Below, piece by piece: positions 1 to 7,093 of a DNA stretch of 16,792 bases. Origin of the DNA: DATJSN01 sp035504095 (GTDB lineage Bacteria > Planctomycetota > Phycisphaerae > WQYP01). The stretch is from NCBI GenBank assembly GCA_035504095.1, contig DATJSN010000065.1:1-16792 (forward strand). The letters run 5' to 3'. A program made the translations under genes and the position numbers. How positions within the stretch are numbered: position 1 is the stretch's first letter; each line of letters begins with the position of its first letter. The notes beneath the pieces are model-generated. The model did no database searches and was not told the DNA's origin. It saw only the letters and a program-made list of their open reading frames with translations.

Positions 1-147
1 AAGCTTCTTAATAATGAAATAGCAATGGAATAAAATTGTCTATGCGCGTGGATTACGGATCAGAAAGTGCGAAATACTCTATAAAATAAGCCTTTGTAAC
101 GTTGTTGCGCTTAGAAGGCCAAAAATTGGAGCAAAAAAAAATATAGC

Positions 148-320
148 CGTCGTTGTGGTTAAAAAATAAAAAATTCTCTGCGTCCTCCGTTTCCCTCTGC
201 GACCTCTGCGTTAAAAATCGTCGCCTGCCCTGAGTCGCGTCGAAGGGTGCCGTTGTGTCGTCGTGGTTAAAAATCTCTCTGAGTTCTCTGTGGCTAAGCG
301 TGCATTTCGTGGTTAAAATC
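148..320. repeat. Composite intergenic repeat tract
   Basis: This tract is made of short reiterated motifs rather than codons. GTGGTTAAAA occurs at 155-164, 263-272 and 309-318, TTCTCTG-type units occur near 174 and 284, and a CTCTGCGTTAAAAA unit lies near 204-216. Read on the minus strand these give AACCACGA, AACGCAGAGG and CACAGAGAA. A separate palindrome-like block at 224-246 reads CCTGCCCTGAG...TCGAAGGG. From memory, both the ACGCAGAG/AACCACGA motifs and the CCTTCGAC...CAGGGCAGG block are widespread intergenic repeats in unrelated environmental bacteria. The minus-strand open frame across it (53-322) is low-complexity and judged spurious. Bases 1-147 are A+T-rich and show nothing recognisable. 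Confidence 0.7.
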
Positions 321-361
321 ACGCCAGCAATAAATATCCATACTTAATCGTTGATAAACTG

Positions 362-1609
362 ATGTCCGCAAAAGTGTCTGTCCGCAAATTCACCCCACTC
401 GAATATTCATCCGCCATCGCTCTGGCAGCCTTTATTTTGTTTCTGGCCGCCTGTTCTAGCGCCCCACATCCGCAACAATCCACACCACTCACACAGCCCG
501 CACAGTCCAGTATGTCCCTAACCGTTGAAGATCTGGATTATCAGCAGATCATCGCCGCCGCCGATATTTACCTGACCCAGGAGCCTCTAACCATCACTAC
601 CTATCCGCCGCCCGCCGATGGCGGCGGCATTCATGAATATTATTCCCAGGCGCCCTATTTCTGGCCGAATCCCAAGGACCCCAATGGTCCCTACATTCGC
701 CGCGACGGCTATAACAATCCCAACGTTTTTACCGCTCATTTTAAAGTCATGAACGAAATGTCCGTCGCGGTCTCCACGCTCACCGCGGCCTATATCATCA
801 CCCACAACCCCCAATATGCCGACAAAGCCATTGCCTGGATGCGGGCCTGGTTTATTGATCCGGCAACCCAGATGGCACCCAATCTTCAGTACGCCCAGGT
901 CATCAAAGGCGTCAGCGAAGGACGCGGAACGGGAATTATCGACACCCACATGCTGGTCAAAGTGGCGCGCAGCGCGGAAATCCTCGAGCAGGATGACGTA
1001 CTGACTGGTCCAGATAAAACGGGTGTGAACAAGTGGTTTTCTGAATACCTGCACTGGCTGACGACGTCGCCGCATGGCAAAGATGAAATGAATGCCAAAA
1101 ACAATCACGGCACGTTCTGGCTGATGCAGGCGGCGGAATTTTCCCGGCTTGTCGGCGATCAAACCACATTCGCTTTTTGCCAAGAGCGATTCATGAAGGT
1201 TCTTTTGCCGGACCAGATGGCCGCAAACGGCAGTTTTCCTCTGGAACTCGCCCGCACCAAACCCTTCGGTTATTCACTCTTTAATCTTAACGCCATGTGC
1301 GTCGATTGCTGGATTCTCTCTACACCTGGGAAAAATTTATTCAATTACACCACACCCAACGGCCGCAACATGCGTCTCGGGCTGACGTTTCTTTATCCCT
1401 ATCTGGTCGATCAATCAAAATGGCCGTACAAACATGACGTGGAACACTGGGGCGCACATTCCGGACGCGAAGACTGCCTGCTTCTTGGCGGCCTGGCGTA
1501 TGGCATTCCGGAATATGTTGAATTTTGGAAAACCGGCCAGCCGGTTTCCACCAATAAAACGCCCTGGTGCGACGGCATCATTGGTCCTACCATTCTCTGG
1601 GTGCACTAG
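362..1609 (+). CDS. Alginate-lyase-family lipoprotein, copy 1
   Basis: A 415-residue predicted exported polysaccharide lyase. Residues 1-31 form a lipoprotein signal (basic start, hydrophobic 16-29, lipobox ending at Cys31), so the enzyme should be lipid-anchored outside the cytoplasm. The rest resembles the alginate lyase superfamily (PL5, PL38 and relatives, alpha-barrel fold): HEYYSQAPYFWPNP at 91-104, YIRRDG at 111-116, the NNHGT motif at 247-251, and ELARTKPFGY at 295-304. By analogy with PL5 A1-III enzymes, Asn248/His249 and Arg298/Tyr304 would be the catalytic set. Such lyases cleave uronate polymers by beta-elimination; whether the substrate is alginate, glucuronan or another polymer cannot be told. 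No clear Shine-Dalgarno precedes the ATG, but this start gives a proper signal peptide. A paralogue follows after 18 bp, probably in one operon. Confidence 0.85.
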   Translation: MSAKVSVRKFTPLEYSSAIALAAFILFLAACSSAPHPQQSTPLTQPAQSSMSLTVEDLDYQQIIAAADIYLTQEPLTITTYPPPADGGGIHEYYSQAPYFWPNPKDPNGPYIRRDGYNNPNVFTAHFKVMNEMSVAVSTLTAAYIITHNPQYADKAIAWMRAWFIDPATQMAPNLQYAQVIKGVSEGRGTGIIDTHMLVKVARSAEILEQDDVLTGPDKTGVNKWFSEYLHWLTTSPHGKDEMNAKNNHGTFWLMQAAEFSRLVGDQTTFAFCQERFMKVLLPDQMAANGSFPLELARTKPFGYSLFNLNAMCVDCWILSTPGKNLFNYTTPNGRNMRLGLTFLYPYLVDQSKWPYKHDVEHWGAHSGREDCLLLGGLAYGIPEYVEFWKTGQPVSTNKTPWCDGIIGPTILWVH

Positions 1610-1627
1610 AAATTCCCGAGGCTTTTC

Positions 1628-2884
1628 ATGATTCGCGTGTTCCTGAGCACTGCAGCTCTTTTTTTTCTTTTCATGGGTCTGGCCTCTTGCGCATCAAACC
1701 AGACGGGCCCACAAACGAGTTCGGCGGCGCAAAGTTCGTCGCCGTATGTCGCAGCAGATGAGGATTTGCTTTTATCTTCGCCCAGGGGTTTTGATGCCAT
1801 GGCCACGATCATCGCCGCGGACAGGGACTTAGCAGAAAATCCTCTCACCATCACTTCATTCTATTGCGTGCGTAATCCGGGCGATCGCCATGAATACTAT
1901 TCCGAAGGCACCTACTGGTGGCCGGACCCCAAAAATCCCGACGGCCCTTATATACGACGCGATGGCTATAAGAATCCGGAAAATTTTAGCGGCGATTATG
2001 ACGCCATGGGGCAAATGAGCCTTCAGGTTGCCACACTCACGGCGGCTTTCATCGATACCGGGGACGCAAAATACGCCGACAAAGCCGTCGAGCATCTGGA
2101 AGCCTGGTTTGTTAATCCCGAAACCCGAATGGATCCCAATCTCCAATACGCCCAGGCGATTCAGGGAATCAATACCGGGCGCGGAACCGGCATCATTGAA
2201 ACTCAGGCCCTGGTAAAGGTGGCTCAATGCGCAAAAATTCTTGAAGACAACAGTGTTTTAACAGGCGACGACGCCCGGGCCGTCAATCAATGGTTCGCTG
2301 ATTACACCCACTGGTTGATGAGTTCTCCGCACGGCATAGATGAAATGAATGCCAAAAACAATCACGGCACTTACTGGACACTTCAGGTTGCCGCGTTCGC
2401 CACGCTGACGGGTGATCAAAAAACGCTGGAGTTCTGCCGCGCCAGATTCGAAAAAGTCCTGATAAAACAAATGGCCGCAGACGGAAGTTTTCCACTGGAA
2501 CTGGCCCGTACCAAACCTTATACGTATTCACTGCTGAACCTTAACGCGATGTGCCTGCTCTGCTGGATACTTTCTGGTCATGAAGGAGATGAAAATCTCT
2601 GGGACTATTCAACGCCCGACGGACGGAGCATGAAAAAGGCGCTGGCGTTTTTATATCCGTACATTGCCAATCGGTCTTTGTGGCCGCGTAAACCCGATGT
2701 GGAACAGTGGGATCAGCAACCCGGCTGCCCACCGGCGCTGCTTTTCGGCGGCTTTGCTTATGACATTCCCGCATACGTTAAATTGTGGTACCAGCTTTCT
2801 CCCCATTCGAATGAAGATAATCAACGGCTCATTGGCACGCCGGGCACGGCGGAAATTTGGTTTGCCGGTTCTGTTAAATGGTGA
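1628..2884 (+). CDS. Alginate-lyase-family lipoprotein, copy 2
   Basis: A 418-residue paralogue of the preceding gene; by eye more than half of the residues match over the mature domain. It has its own lipoprotein signal (hydrophobic 5-18, lipobox LASC with Cys21). Family motifs recur in the same order: HEYYSEGTYWWPDP at 88-101, YIRRDGY at 108-114, NNHGT at 244-248, ELARTKPYTY at 291-300, so Asn245/His246 and Arg294/Tyr300 are candidate catalytic residues. GAGG at 1618-1621, 6 nt before the ATG, is a good ribosome site. The signal peptides, linkers and C-terminal tails differ between the copies while the core is conserved, which fits an older tandem duplication with both copies kept functional. 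The two may differ in substrate or in endo/exo mode. Expected location is the periplasm or cell surface. Confidence 0.85.
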   Translation: MIRVFLSTAALFFLFMGLASCASNQTGPQTSSAAQSSSPYVAADEDLLLSSPRGFDAMATIIAADRDLAENPLTITSFYCVRNPGDRHEYYSEGTYWWPDPKNPDGPYIRRDGYKNPENFSGDYDAMGQMSLQVATLTAAFIDTGDAKYADKAVEHLEAWFVNPETRMDPNLQYAQAIQGINTGRGTGIIETQALVKVAQCAKILEDNSVLTGDDARAVNQWFADYTHWLMSSPHGIDEMNAKNNHGTYWTLQVAAFATLTGDQKTLEFCRARFEKVLIKQMAADGSFPLELARTKPYTYSLLNLNAMCLLCWILSGHEGDENLWDYSTPDGRSMKKALAFLYPYIANRSLWPRKPDVEQWDQQPGCPPALLFGGFAYDIPAYVKLWYQLSPHSNEDNQRLIGTPGTAEIWFAGSVKW

Positions 2885-2924
2885 CTTCTGGACACTTTCG
2901 ACAGGTTGCCATACCATCAAAACC

Positions 2925-4079
2925 ATGATGAATGATGCGTCAGGAAAACTTTCGACATCTGCTAAAGCCGCTCCTGTCCCGGCCATTCCGATGTTTGAAA
3001 TAGCCACGCAGTATCAGGGTCTGCGTTGGGAAATTCAGAACGCCGTCAAAGAAGTGCTCGATTCCACCGAATATATTGGCGGCGCAACGGTAAAACGTTT
3101 CGAAGAACATCTGGGGCGGGTCGCGCAGGCCCAGGCCGTGGCGGTTTCCAGCGGCACCGATGCGATTCTGGCCGCGCTGATGGCGCTGGGGATCGGTCCT
3201 GGCGACAAGGTCATCACCACGCCATTTACTTTTTTTGCCACCGCAGGATGCATCAGCAGAGCCGGCGCAACGCCGGTGTTTGTTGACATCGATCCGTCGA
3301 CATTCCTTATTCAGACTGCGGCGGTAGCTGCGGCAATCACTTCGGGCGTAAAGGCTGTGATTCCCGTGCATTTGTTCGGCCAGATGTGCGAGATGGATGC
3401 GCTGGCGGAAGTCTGTGGGAAAAAGAGCGTGATGATTATTGAAGACGCGGCCCAGTGCATCGGCGCCAAGGACAGCAAGGGGCGAATTCCCGCCGAATGC
3501 TCCAGGGCGGCATGCCTGTCGTTTTATCCGACGAAAAACCTTGGCGCCGCCGGCGACGCCGGCGCGGTGCTCACGCGCGACTCGGCGCTGGCCCAGCGGC
3601 TATTGCAGACGCGTCAACATGGAGAAACCAGCCGCTACCACCATGGTTTTGTCGGCGGCAACTTCCGGCTTGATGCCATTCAATGCGCCGTGCTGGATGT
3701 GAAGCTCAACTATCTGGAAAAATGGAACACGCGCCGCCGCAGCATTGCCGGTTACTATTCACAGCGCTTCGCCGGAACCGATGTGATCGCCCCGGCCCAA
3801 ATCCCGAATACGCATCACGTCTACCATCAATACGTGGTGCGCATCCCCCGGCGCGACGCGGTCCGCGACTATTTACAACAGAACGGCGTAGGAAGCGCGA
3901 TATATTATCCCAAACCGCTGCATCTTCAGGAATGCTTCGCTTCCCTCGGCTATCACGCGGGTGCGTTTGTCAACGCGGAACGAGCTTGCGGAGAAGTACT
4001 CGCTTTGCCGGTTTTCCCGGAACTTACCGATGCCCAGATTGCCCGTGTAGCGGACGTACTTTTGTCGTTCTACAAATGA
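2925..4079 (+). CDS. DegT/DnrJ/EryC1/StrS-family sugar aminotransferase
   Basis: A PLP-dependent fold-type I aminotransferase of 384 residues from the ATG at 2925; a second ATG follows directly. The frame stays open upstream into the lyase gene, but a start there would overlap that gene. Visible motifs: SGTDA (76-80, cofactor phosphate region), EDAAQ (173-177, Asp174 contacting the PLP ring nitrogen), FYPTKNLGA (200-208, Lys204 the expected Schiff-base lysine), GNFRLD (245-250) and IYYPKPLH (326-333). The C-terminal IYYPKPLHLQECF and LPVFPEL stretches resemble WbpE/WlbC-type enzymes that aminate UDP-3-keto sugars for surface polysaccharides. The specific sugar is an inference. It starts 40 bp after the second lyase on the same strand and may share its transcript, with no obvious Shine-Dalgarno. 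No glycosyltransferase or epimerase is adjacent. Confidence 0.88.
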   Translation: MMNDASGKLSTSAKAAPVPAIPMFEIATQYQGLRWEIQNAVKEVLDSTEYIGGATVKRFEEHLGRVAQAQAVAVSSGTDAILAALMALGIGPGDKVITTPFTFFATAGCISRAGATPVFVDIDPSTFLIQTAAVAAAITSGVKAVIPVHLFGQMCEMDALAEVCGKKSVMIIEDAAQCIGAKDSKGRIPAECSRAACLSFYPTKNLGAAGDAGAVLTRDSALAQRLLQTRQHGETSRYHHGFVGGNFRLDAIQCAVLDVKLNYLEKWNTRRRSIAGYYSQRFAGTDVIAPAQIPNTHHVYHQYVVRIPRRDAVRDYLQQNGVGSAIYYPKPLHLQECFASLGYHAGAFVNAERACGEVLALPVFPELTDAQIARVADVLLSFYK

Positions 4080-4080
4080 T

Positions 4081-4270
4081 TTAGAGCAGTTCCACTACAG
4101 ATATGGCGTCTGCGTTGGTGTAGACGGGATTGGCCGCAAGGAAGAGCGACAAGGCGGGTTTGCCAAACCCCGTCGCTCAGCGATGAAGCAGCGGACGACC
4201 CCATCTGTGCCAACCCGTAAGGGTCGCTTCAAGCGACGCGGACGCTATAGCTGGAGTGGAAATGCTCTAA
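4081..4270. repeat. 190-bp inverted-repeat element, MITE-like
   Basis: Bases 4081-4110 and 4241-4270 are imperfect terminal inverted repeats: reverse-complementing the right arm matches the left at 26 of 30 positions by eye (outer end TTAGAGCA/G TTCCACT). The interior holds nested hairpins: GAGCGAC at 4144-4150 pairs with GTCGCTC at 4172-4178 around GGGTTT-GCC-AAACCC (4156-4170), and GTCGCTT-C-AAGCGAC lies at 4223-4237. The core GCAAGGAAGAGCGAC at 4136-4150 recurs exactly in the 8741-8926 element at nearly the same distance from its left end. There is no coding frame of note and no transposase. It lies between convergent genes just after the aminotransferase stop, so it could also act as a bidirectional terminator or a structured RNA. 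Confidence 0.75.
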
Positions 4271-4293
4271 GGTTCTGATTTTCTTAGAGGTTC

Positions 4294-5145
4294 TCAGGCG
4301 ATTCCCGCGATGGGGATCAGCGTGTCGATCATATCGTCGATGGTGTACTGGCGATCCAACAGCAGCGGCAAAATGACGCCGTGATTGTGCGCCGAATCGA
4401 GTATGAGCATTTTCCTGCCGATCGTGCCGTAACCGTTATCCTGCGCCTGGTGCCCGCAGATAAAAATATCCGTCCACCATGTACGTGAAAGCGTGTTGAT
4501 GACTTCGTCATTCTGTTCCCGACCCCAGACCAGTTTGAAAACAGAGCCGTTGCGCTGCAGATCCGCCTGGGTAAGCTGCCGCTGCAGAATGGTCGGATCA
4601 AAACCCTGCATGTCTTTGGCTCCAGGCAGCGAATGACAAACCATAACTCCACCAATTGTGATGCAGCCCAGCGTCTGGCTGAGGATAAAATCACGAAAAG
4701 CGGCCGCCACTTCCTGCCCATGACCGCCAAACCACGTGGCAAAAGCACGATTAAATCGCTCCGTCAGGTCGTAGCCTTCCTTCATGATGGGGTTGGAGAA
4801 AACTTGCGCCAAATCATGGTTGGCCAGCAGGAAGTGGACTTGTCCGGGATATTGCAGCGACCATTGCGCGGCATTGAGCAGCATTTCGAGGCTGGCATCT
4901 TCGCCGGCCGGCCCCAGCGGTCCGCCGTGAATCAGTTCCTGAAGGATCACATGCCTTTCGGGAAACTCCTTGAGCGAGGCAAACTTCACGATTTTGTCGA
5001 AATTACGCCGGTGGTTGTGCAGGTCGCCGGTAACGATCAATTCCCCGCTTGGAGGCAAATGCAGCAACTGACCGGAGCGCAGCGGATCCTGCATGTTCAG
5101 TTGCGCGGCGGCACGGAGAATATCGATGGATTCTTTAGCGGACAT
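4294..5145 (-). CDS. Calcineurin-like metallophosphoesterase
   Basis: A 283-residue soluble protein with the metallophosphoesterase motif order: TGDLHNH at 39-45 (Asp41, His43), LLANHD at 106-111 (in place of the usual GNHD/E; Asn109, His110), VCHSLPGA at 169-176 (His171) and ICGHQAQ at 229-235 (His232). The second metal motif, normally GDxxDRG, is here QELIHGG (69-75), so the bridging-aspartate position is not obvious. This may mark a distinct subfamily or altered metal use. No signal peptide is visible, so action is probably cytoplasmic. Likely role is hydrolysis of a phosphoester, possibly phosphoserine/threonine, because a Ser/Thr kinase lies 112 bp upstream on the same strand. The start is the ATG just before the first conserved helix; Shine-Dalgarno is weak. 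Confidence 0.8.
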   Translation of the reverse strand: MSAKESIDILRAAAQLNMQDPLRSGQLLHLPPSGELIVTGDLHNHRRNFDKIVKFASLKEFPERHVILQELIHGGPLGPAGEDASLEMLLNAAQWSLQYPGQVHFLLANHDLAQVFSNPIMKEGYDLTERFNRAFATWFGGHGQEVAAAFRDFILSQTLGCITIGGVMVCHSLPGAKDMQGFDPTILQRQLTQADLQRNGSVFKLVWGREQNDEVINTLSRTWWTDIFICGHQAQDNGYGTIGRKMLILDSAHNHGVILPLLLDRQYTIDDMIDTLIPIAGIA

Positions 5146-5175
5146 ATTCAGATGTTTCTCTGGAGCCGTCTCCCA

Positions 5176-5196
5176 GTATCAGGCTCTGCCTGATAC
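5176..5196. repeat. Perfect hairpin related to the inverted-repeat elements
   Basis: GTATCAGGC-TCT-GCCTGATAC is a perfect 9-bp stem with a 3-nt loop. It lies in the gap between the kinase stop and the phosphoesterase start (both minus strand). The 15-mer TATCAGGCTCTGCCT (5177-5191) is shared exactly with 8737-8751, the left edge of the 8741-8926 element, so this may be a solo end or remnant of that family. No T-run follows on the minus strand, so it is not a typical intrinsic terminator for the kinase transcript, but it could still attenuate or process it. Confidence 0.65.
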
Positions 5197-5257
5197 GTTA
5201 CAGGCGTTTTTAAACCGCGGGCAACCGGGCCCATCCCTGGCATAGTCATGATAGCCT

Positions 5258-6148
5258 CTAAGTTACGGTATCTTCTTCCACGCCGCTCTGGTCACTGAAC
5301 TCGCGGGCGCTTTGTTTATCAAGTTGAATCGCGGTGCTGGCGCTGAGGACAAGCTGCAACCTGGCATAAATTTCGTCCATGCTGCCGGGCCGATCCGACG
5401 GACGGTTATGAACGCATTCCAGGATCAGTTTCGAAAGGGGTATGGGAATTCGCTGATTCAACTCATGTGGAGGAATCAGCGCGCGGGAATCGACGCCGCC
5501 GGGACCGCTTCTTTTTTTGGGGATCACCGTCGGCACGTGCCGATCGGTCACGCACCAATACAATGTGGCGCCGAAGTTAAAAATGTCCGTTGCCGGCGTG
5601 AGCGGCCCAAGAGCCACCTGCTCCGGAGCAATATAATCAGGCGTTCCCTGAATGCGGGATTTTACCGTGCCGATTGAACAACTCTGGCCAAAGTCAATGA
5701 TTTTGCAGCGCGTGGCGGCGTCAACCAGAATATTGTTCGGCTTGATGTCCGCGTGCACGTAACCCATCTTGTGCAACGCGGCGAGCCCTTCTGCAACCTG
5801 GCAGGATATCTCGAGCAGTTTTTTCAATGTCGATGGACGTTCCACGTCCAGGGATGTTCCATCGAACATATCCATCAACAAATGAAGTTCGGTAGTGGTA
5901 AAGAACCGGCGGCGGCGTATCAACCGGTGGCTTTTCCGCAAAACCGGATGACTAACGTGACTGCTGATGGCATATTCCTGTTCGGCCTGGTGAAAAAAGC
6001 GGTCGTCTTCGGCGCTCCGGCGGACAACGCGTTTGAGCGCATAAACCTGTTTGGTTCGCAGTTCACAAACGGCATAAATGGTGCTCCTTGCCCCATAGCC
6101 AAGGCAGGAAAGCACTTCGAATTCCGGAATTTCCGGCAATATTTCCAT
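5258..6148 (-). CDS. Serine/threonine protein kinase (Hanks type)
   Basis: A 296-residue eukaryotic-like kinase with the expected subdomains in order: glycine-rich loop LGYGARS (16-22), ATP-anchoring Lys39 in YALKRVV, a candidate helix-C Glu at 56 or 58, catalytic loop HADIKPNN (132-139; Asp134, with Ala replacing the usual Arg of HRD), DFG at 152-154, GTPDYIAPEQ at 168-177 and RPSDRPG at 249-255. All catalytic residues are present, so activity is expected. HAD instead of HRD suggests it does not need phospho-dependent activation of the usual RD kind. There is no transmembrane segment or sensor domain; the C terminus ends in a short acidic tail (about 277-296). This makes it a cytoplasmic kinase. 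It precedes the phosphoesterase on the same strand, separated by a hairpin-bearing 112-bp gap. Confidence 0.92.
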   Translation of the reverse strand: MEILPEIPEFEVLSCLGYGARSTIYAVCELRTKQVYALKRVVRRSAEDDRFFHQAEQEYAISSHVSHPVLRKSHRLIRRRRFFTTTELHLLMDMFDGTSLDVERPSTLKKLLEISCQVAEGLAALHKMGYVHADIKPNNILVDAATRCKIIDFGQSCSIGTVKSRIQGTPDYIAPEQVALGPLTPATDIFNFGATLYWCVTDRHVPTVIPKKRSGPGGVDSRALIPPHELNQRIPIPLSKLILECVHNRPSDRPGSMDEIYARLQLVLSASTAIQLDKQSAREFSDQSGVEEDTVT

Positions 6149-6364
6149 TTTTACTCATTCACCGACGTTTGTTCCAGGAGCTTCTTTGCCGCAGAACAAA
6201 AGTCGCGCGTCTGCCGAGAAACCGTCTTACACCGAGCATCTCATTAGTGAGAACCTCCAGTCGTAAAGGAAGTTGCATTGGCCGGGGGATATTAAGAACG
6301 GAATATTAATTGGGTTTGCGGGACCGGAATCATGGGAGATAGAGGGATTATAAGAAACCGACGA
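6149..6364. other. Intergenic spacer upstream of the kinase
   Basis: No gene is seen here. On the minus strand a perfect TATAAT lies at 6347-6352, but no good -35 box sits at 16-18 bp. It would place a start of transcription about 190 bp before the kinase ATG. No clear terminator for the amidase-like gene was found, so kinase transcription from the upstream gene is also possible. Confidence 0.35.
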
Positions 6365-7093
6365 TTATTGTTGATTCAACATGGCGCTGAAGTTGGCACC
6401 AAAAGTCTGTCTGTTCGCACTGGTTTGGCCGCCGGCACAATCCCATTGGTAAGTGACTATTGAATTTGGGATCTCTTTTTGCAAAGCTTTGACCAGCGCT
6501 AAGAGAGAGCTCATTTGCGCATCGCTGAAGGGGCGATTGTCAACATTACCGACCAGACAGATTCCCACGGCATTTCTATATGGGTTTGGTGTGGTATGAA
6601 AATGATAATAAGGCCATGAAGAATAAGGAGACGTTGCTTCCTGATTTTTCCATGCCGAACCAACTTCGATGAATCCATCCGGGTTCTGAACTTTGTTGAC
6701 GCCGTTGTCCACAACAAAATGGAAATTGACGCCCGGTACCCGTATATTCGATTTTTCCGATCCGCCGGCACCTCCTCCTAAATACCCCGCCGCCAGGTCC
6801 GCGGCATCACCCGACAAAGCACCTGACTGGTAGATGATGATATAGTTCCATCGCGAAGCCTGCAATGGATTGGTGGTGTTGGAAACCAGCGTCCCCACAT
6901 CTTGTGCTGGAGTAAAGGCGCTCAAGACATATGATTGCACGATCTGACTTGTAATCGGTTTTCCCTCGAGCATCAGCAACACGATCGCGCTGACGGTCAT
7001 GGTGGCCACCAAAGAAGATAAAACGACAAAAACGCGGCGATGATCGACCGTTGTCTTGCGCGGAGAACGAGATGGAGCTGACAGGGCACTCAT
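6365..7093 (-). CDS. Membrane-anchored amidase_2-like protein, likely lacking zinc ligands
   Basis: A 242-residue protein from the ATG at 7093; a TTG five codons upstream is an alternative. A transmembrane segment at about 21-42 follows an Arg/Lys-rich start, placing the C-terminal domain outside the cytoplasm. That domain resembles the N-acetylmuramoyl-L-alanine amidase/PGRP fold: NYIIIYQSG (84-92), NFHFVVDNG (123-131), GFIEVGSAW (140-148) and VGICLVGNVDNRP (176-188) match the strands seen in planctomycete homologues. In active enzymes the first strand ends in HH, but here Tyr88-Gln89 stand there. The late H...CPG segment is replaced by YQWDCAGG (215-222) and TFG (230-232). Only His125 of the usual three zinc ligands remains. 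It may bind peptidoglycan without cutting it. Its place upstream of a kinase suggests a sensing role, but that is speculative. Confidence 0.7.
   Translation of the reverse strand: MSALSAPSRSPRKTTVDHRRVFVVLSSLVATMTVSAIVLLMLEGKPITSQIVQSYVLSAFTPAQDVGTLVSNTTNPLQASRWNYIIIYQSGALSGDAADLAAGYLGGGAGGSEKSNIRVPGVNFHFVVDNGVNKVQNPDGFIEVGSAWKNQEATSPYSSWPYYHFHTTPNPYRNAVGICLVGNVDNRPFSDAQMSSLLALVKALQKEIPNSIVTYQWDCAGGQTSANRQTFGANFSAMLNQQ

Noticed and set aside
53..322. Minus-strand open frame of 89 codons
   Set aside because: It is a translation of the repeat tract (low-complexity, repeated GTGGTTAAAA units) with no domain.
587..1183. Long minus-strand open frame of 198 codons
   Set aside because: It lies antisense to the first lyase, whose motifs and lipobox are clear; the antisense frame shows no family features.
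4633..5193. Plus-strand open frame of 186 codons
   Set aside because: It is antisense to the metallophosphoesterase, whose metal motifs are in order.
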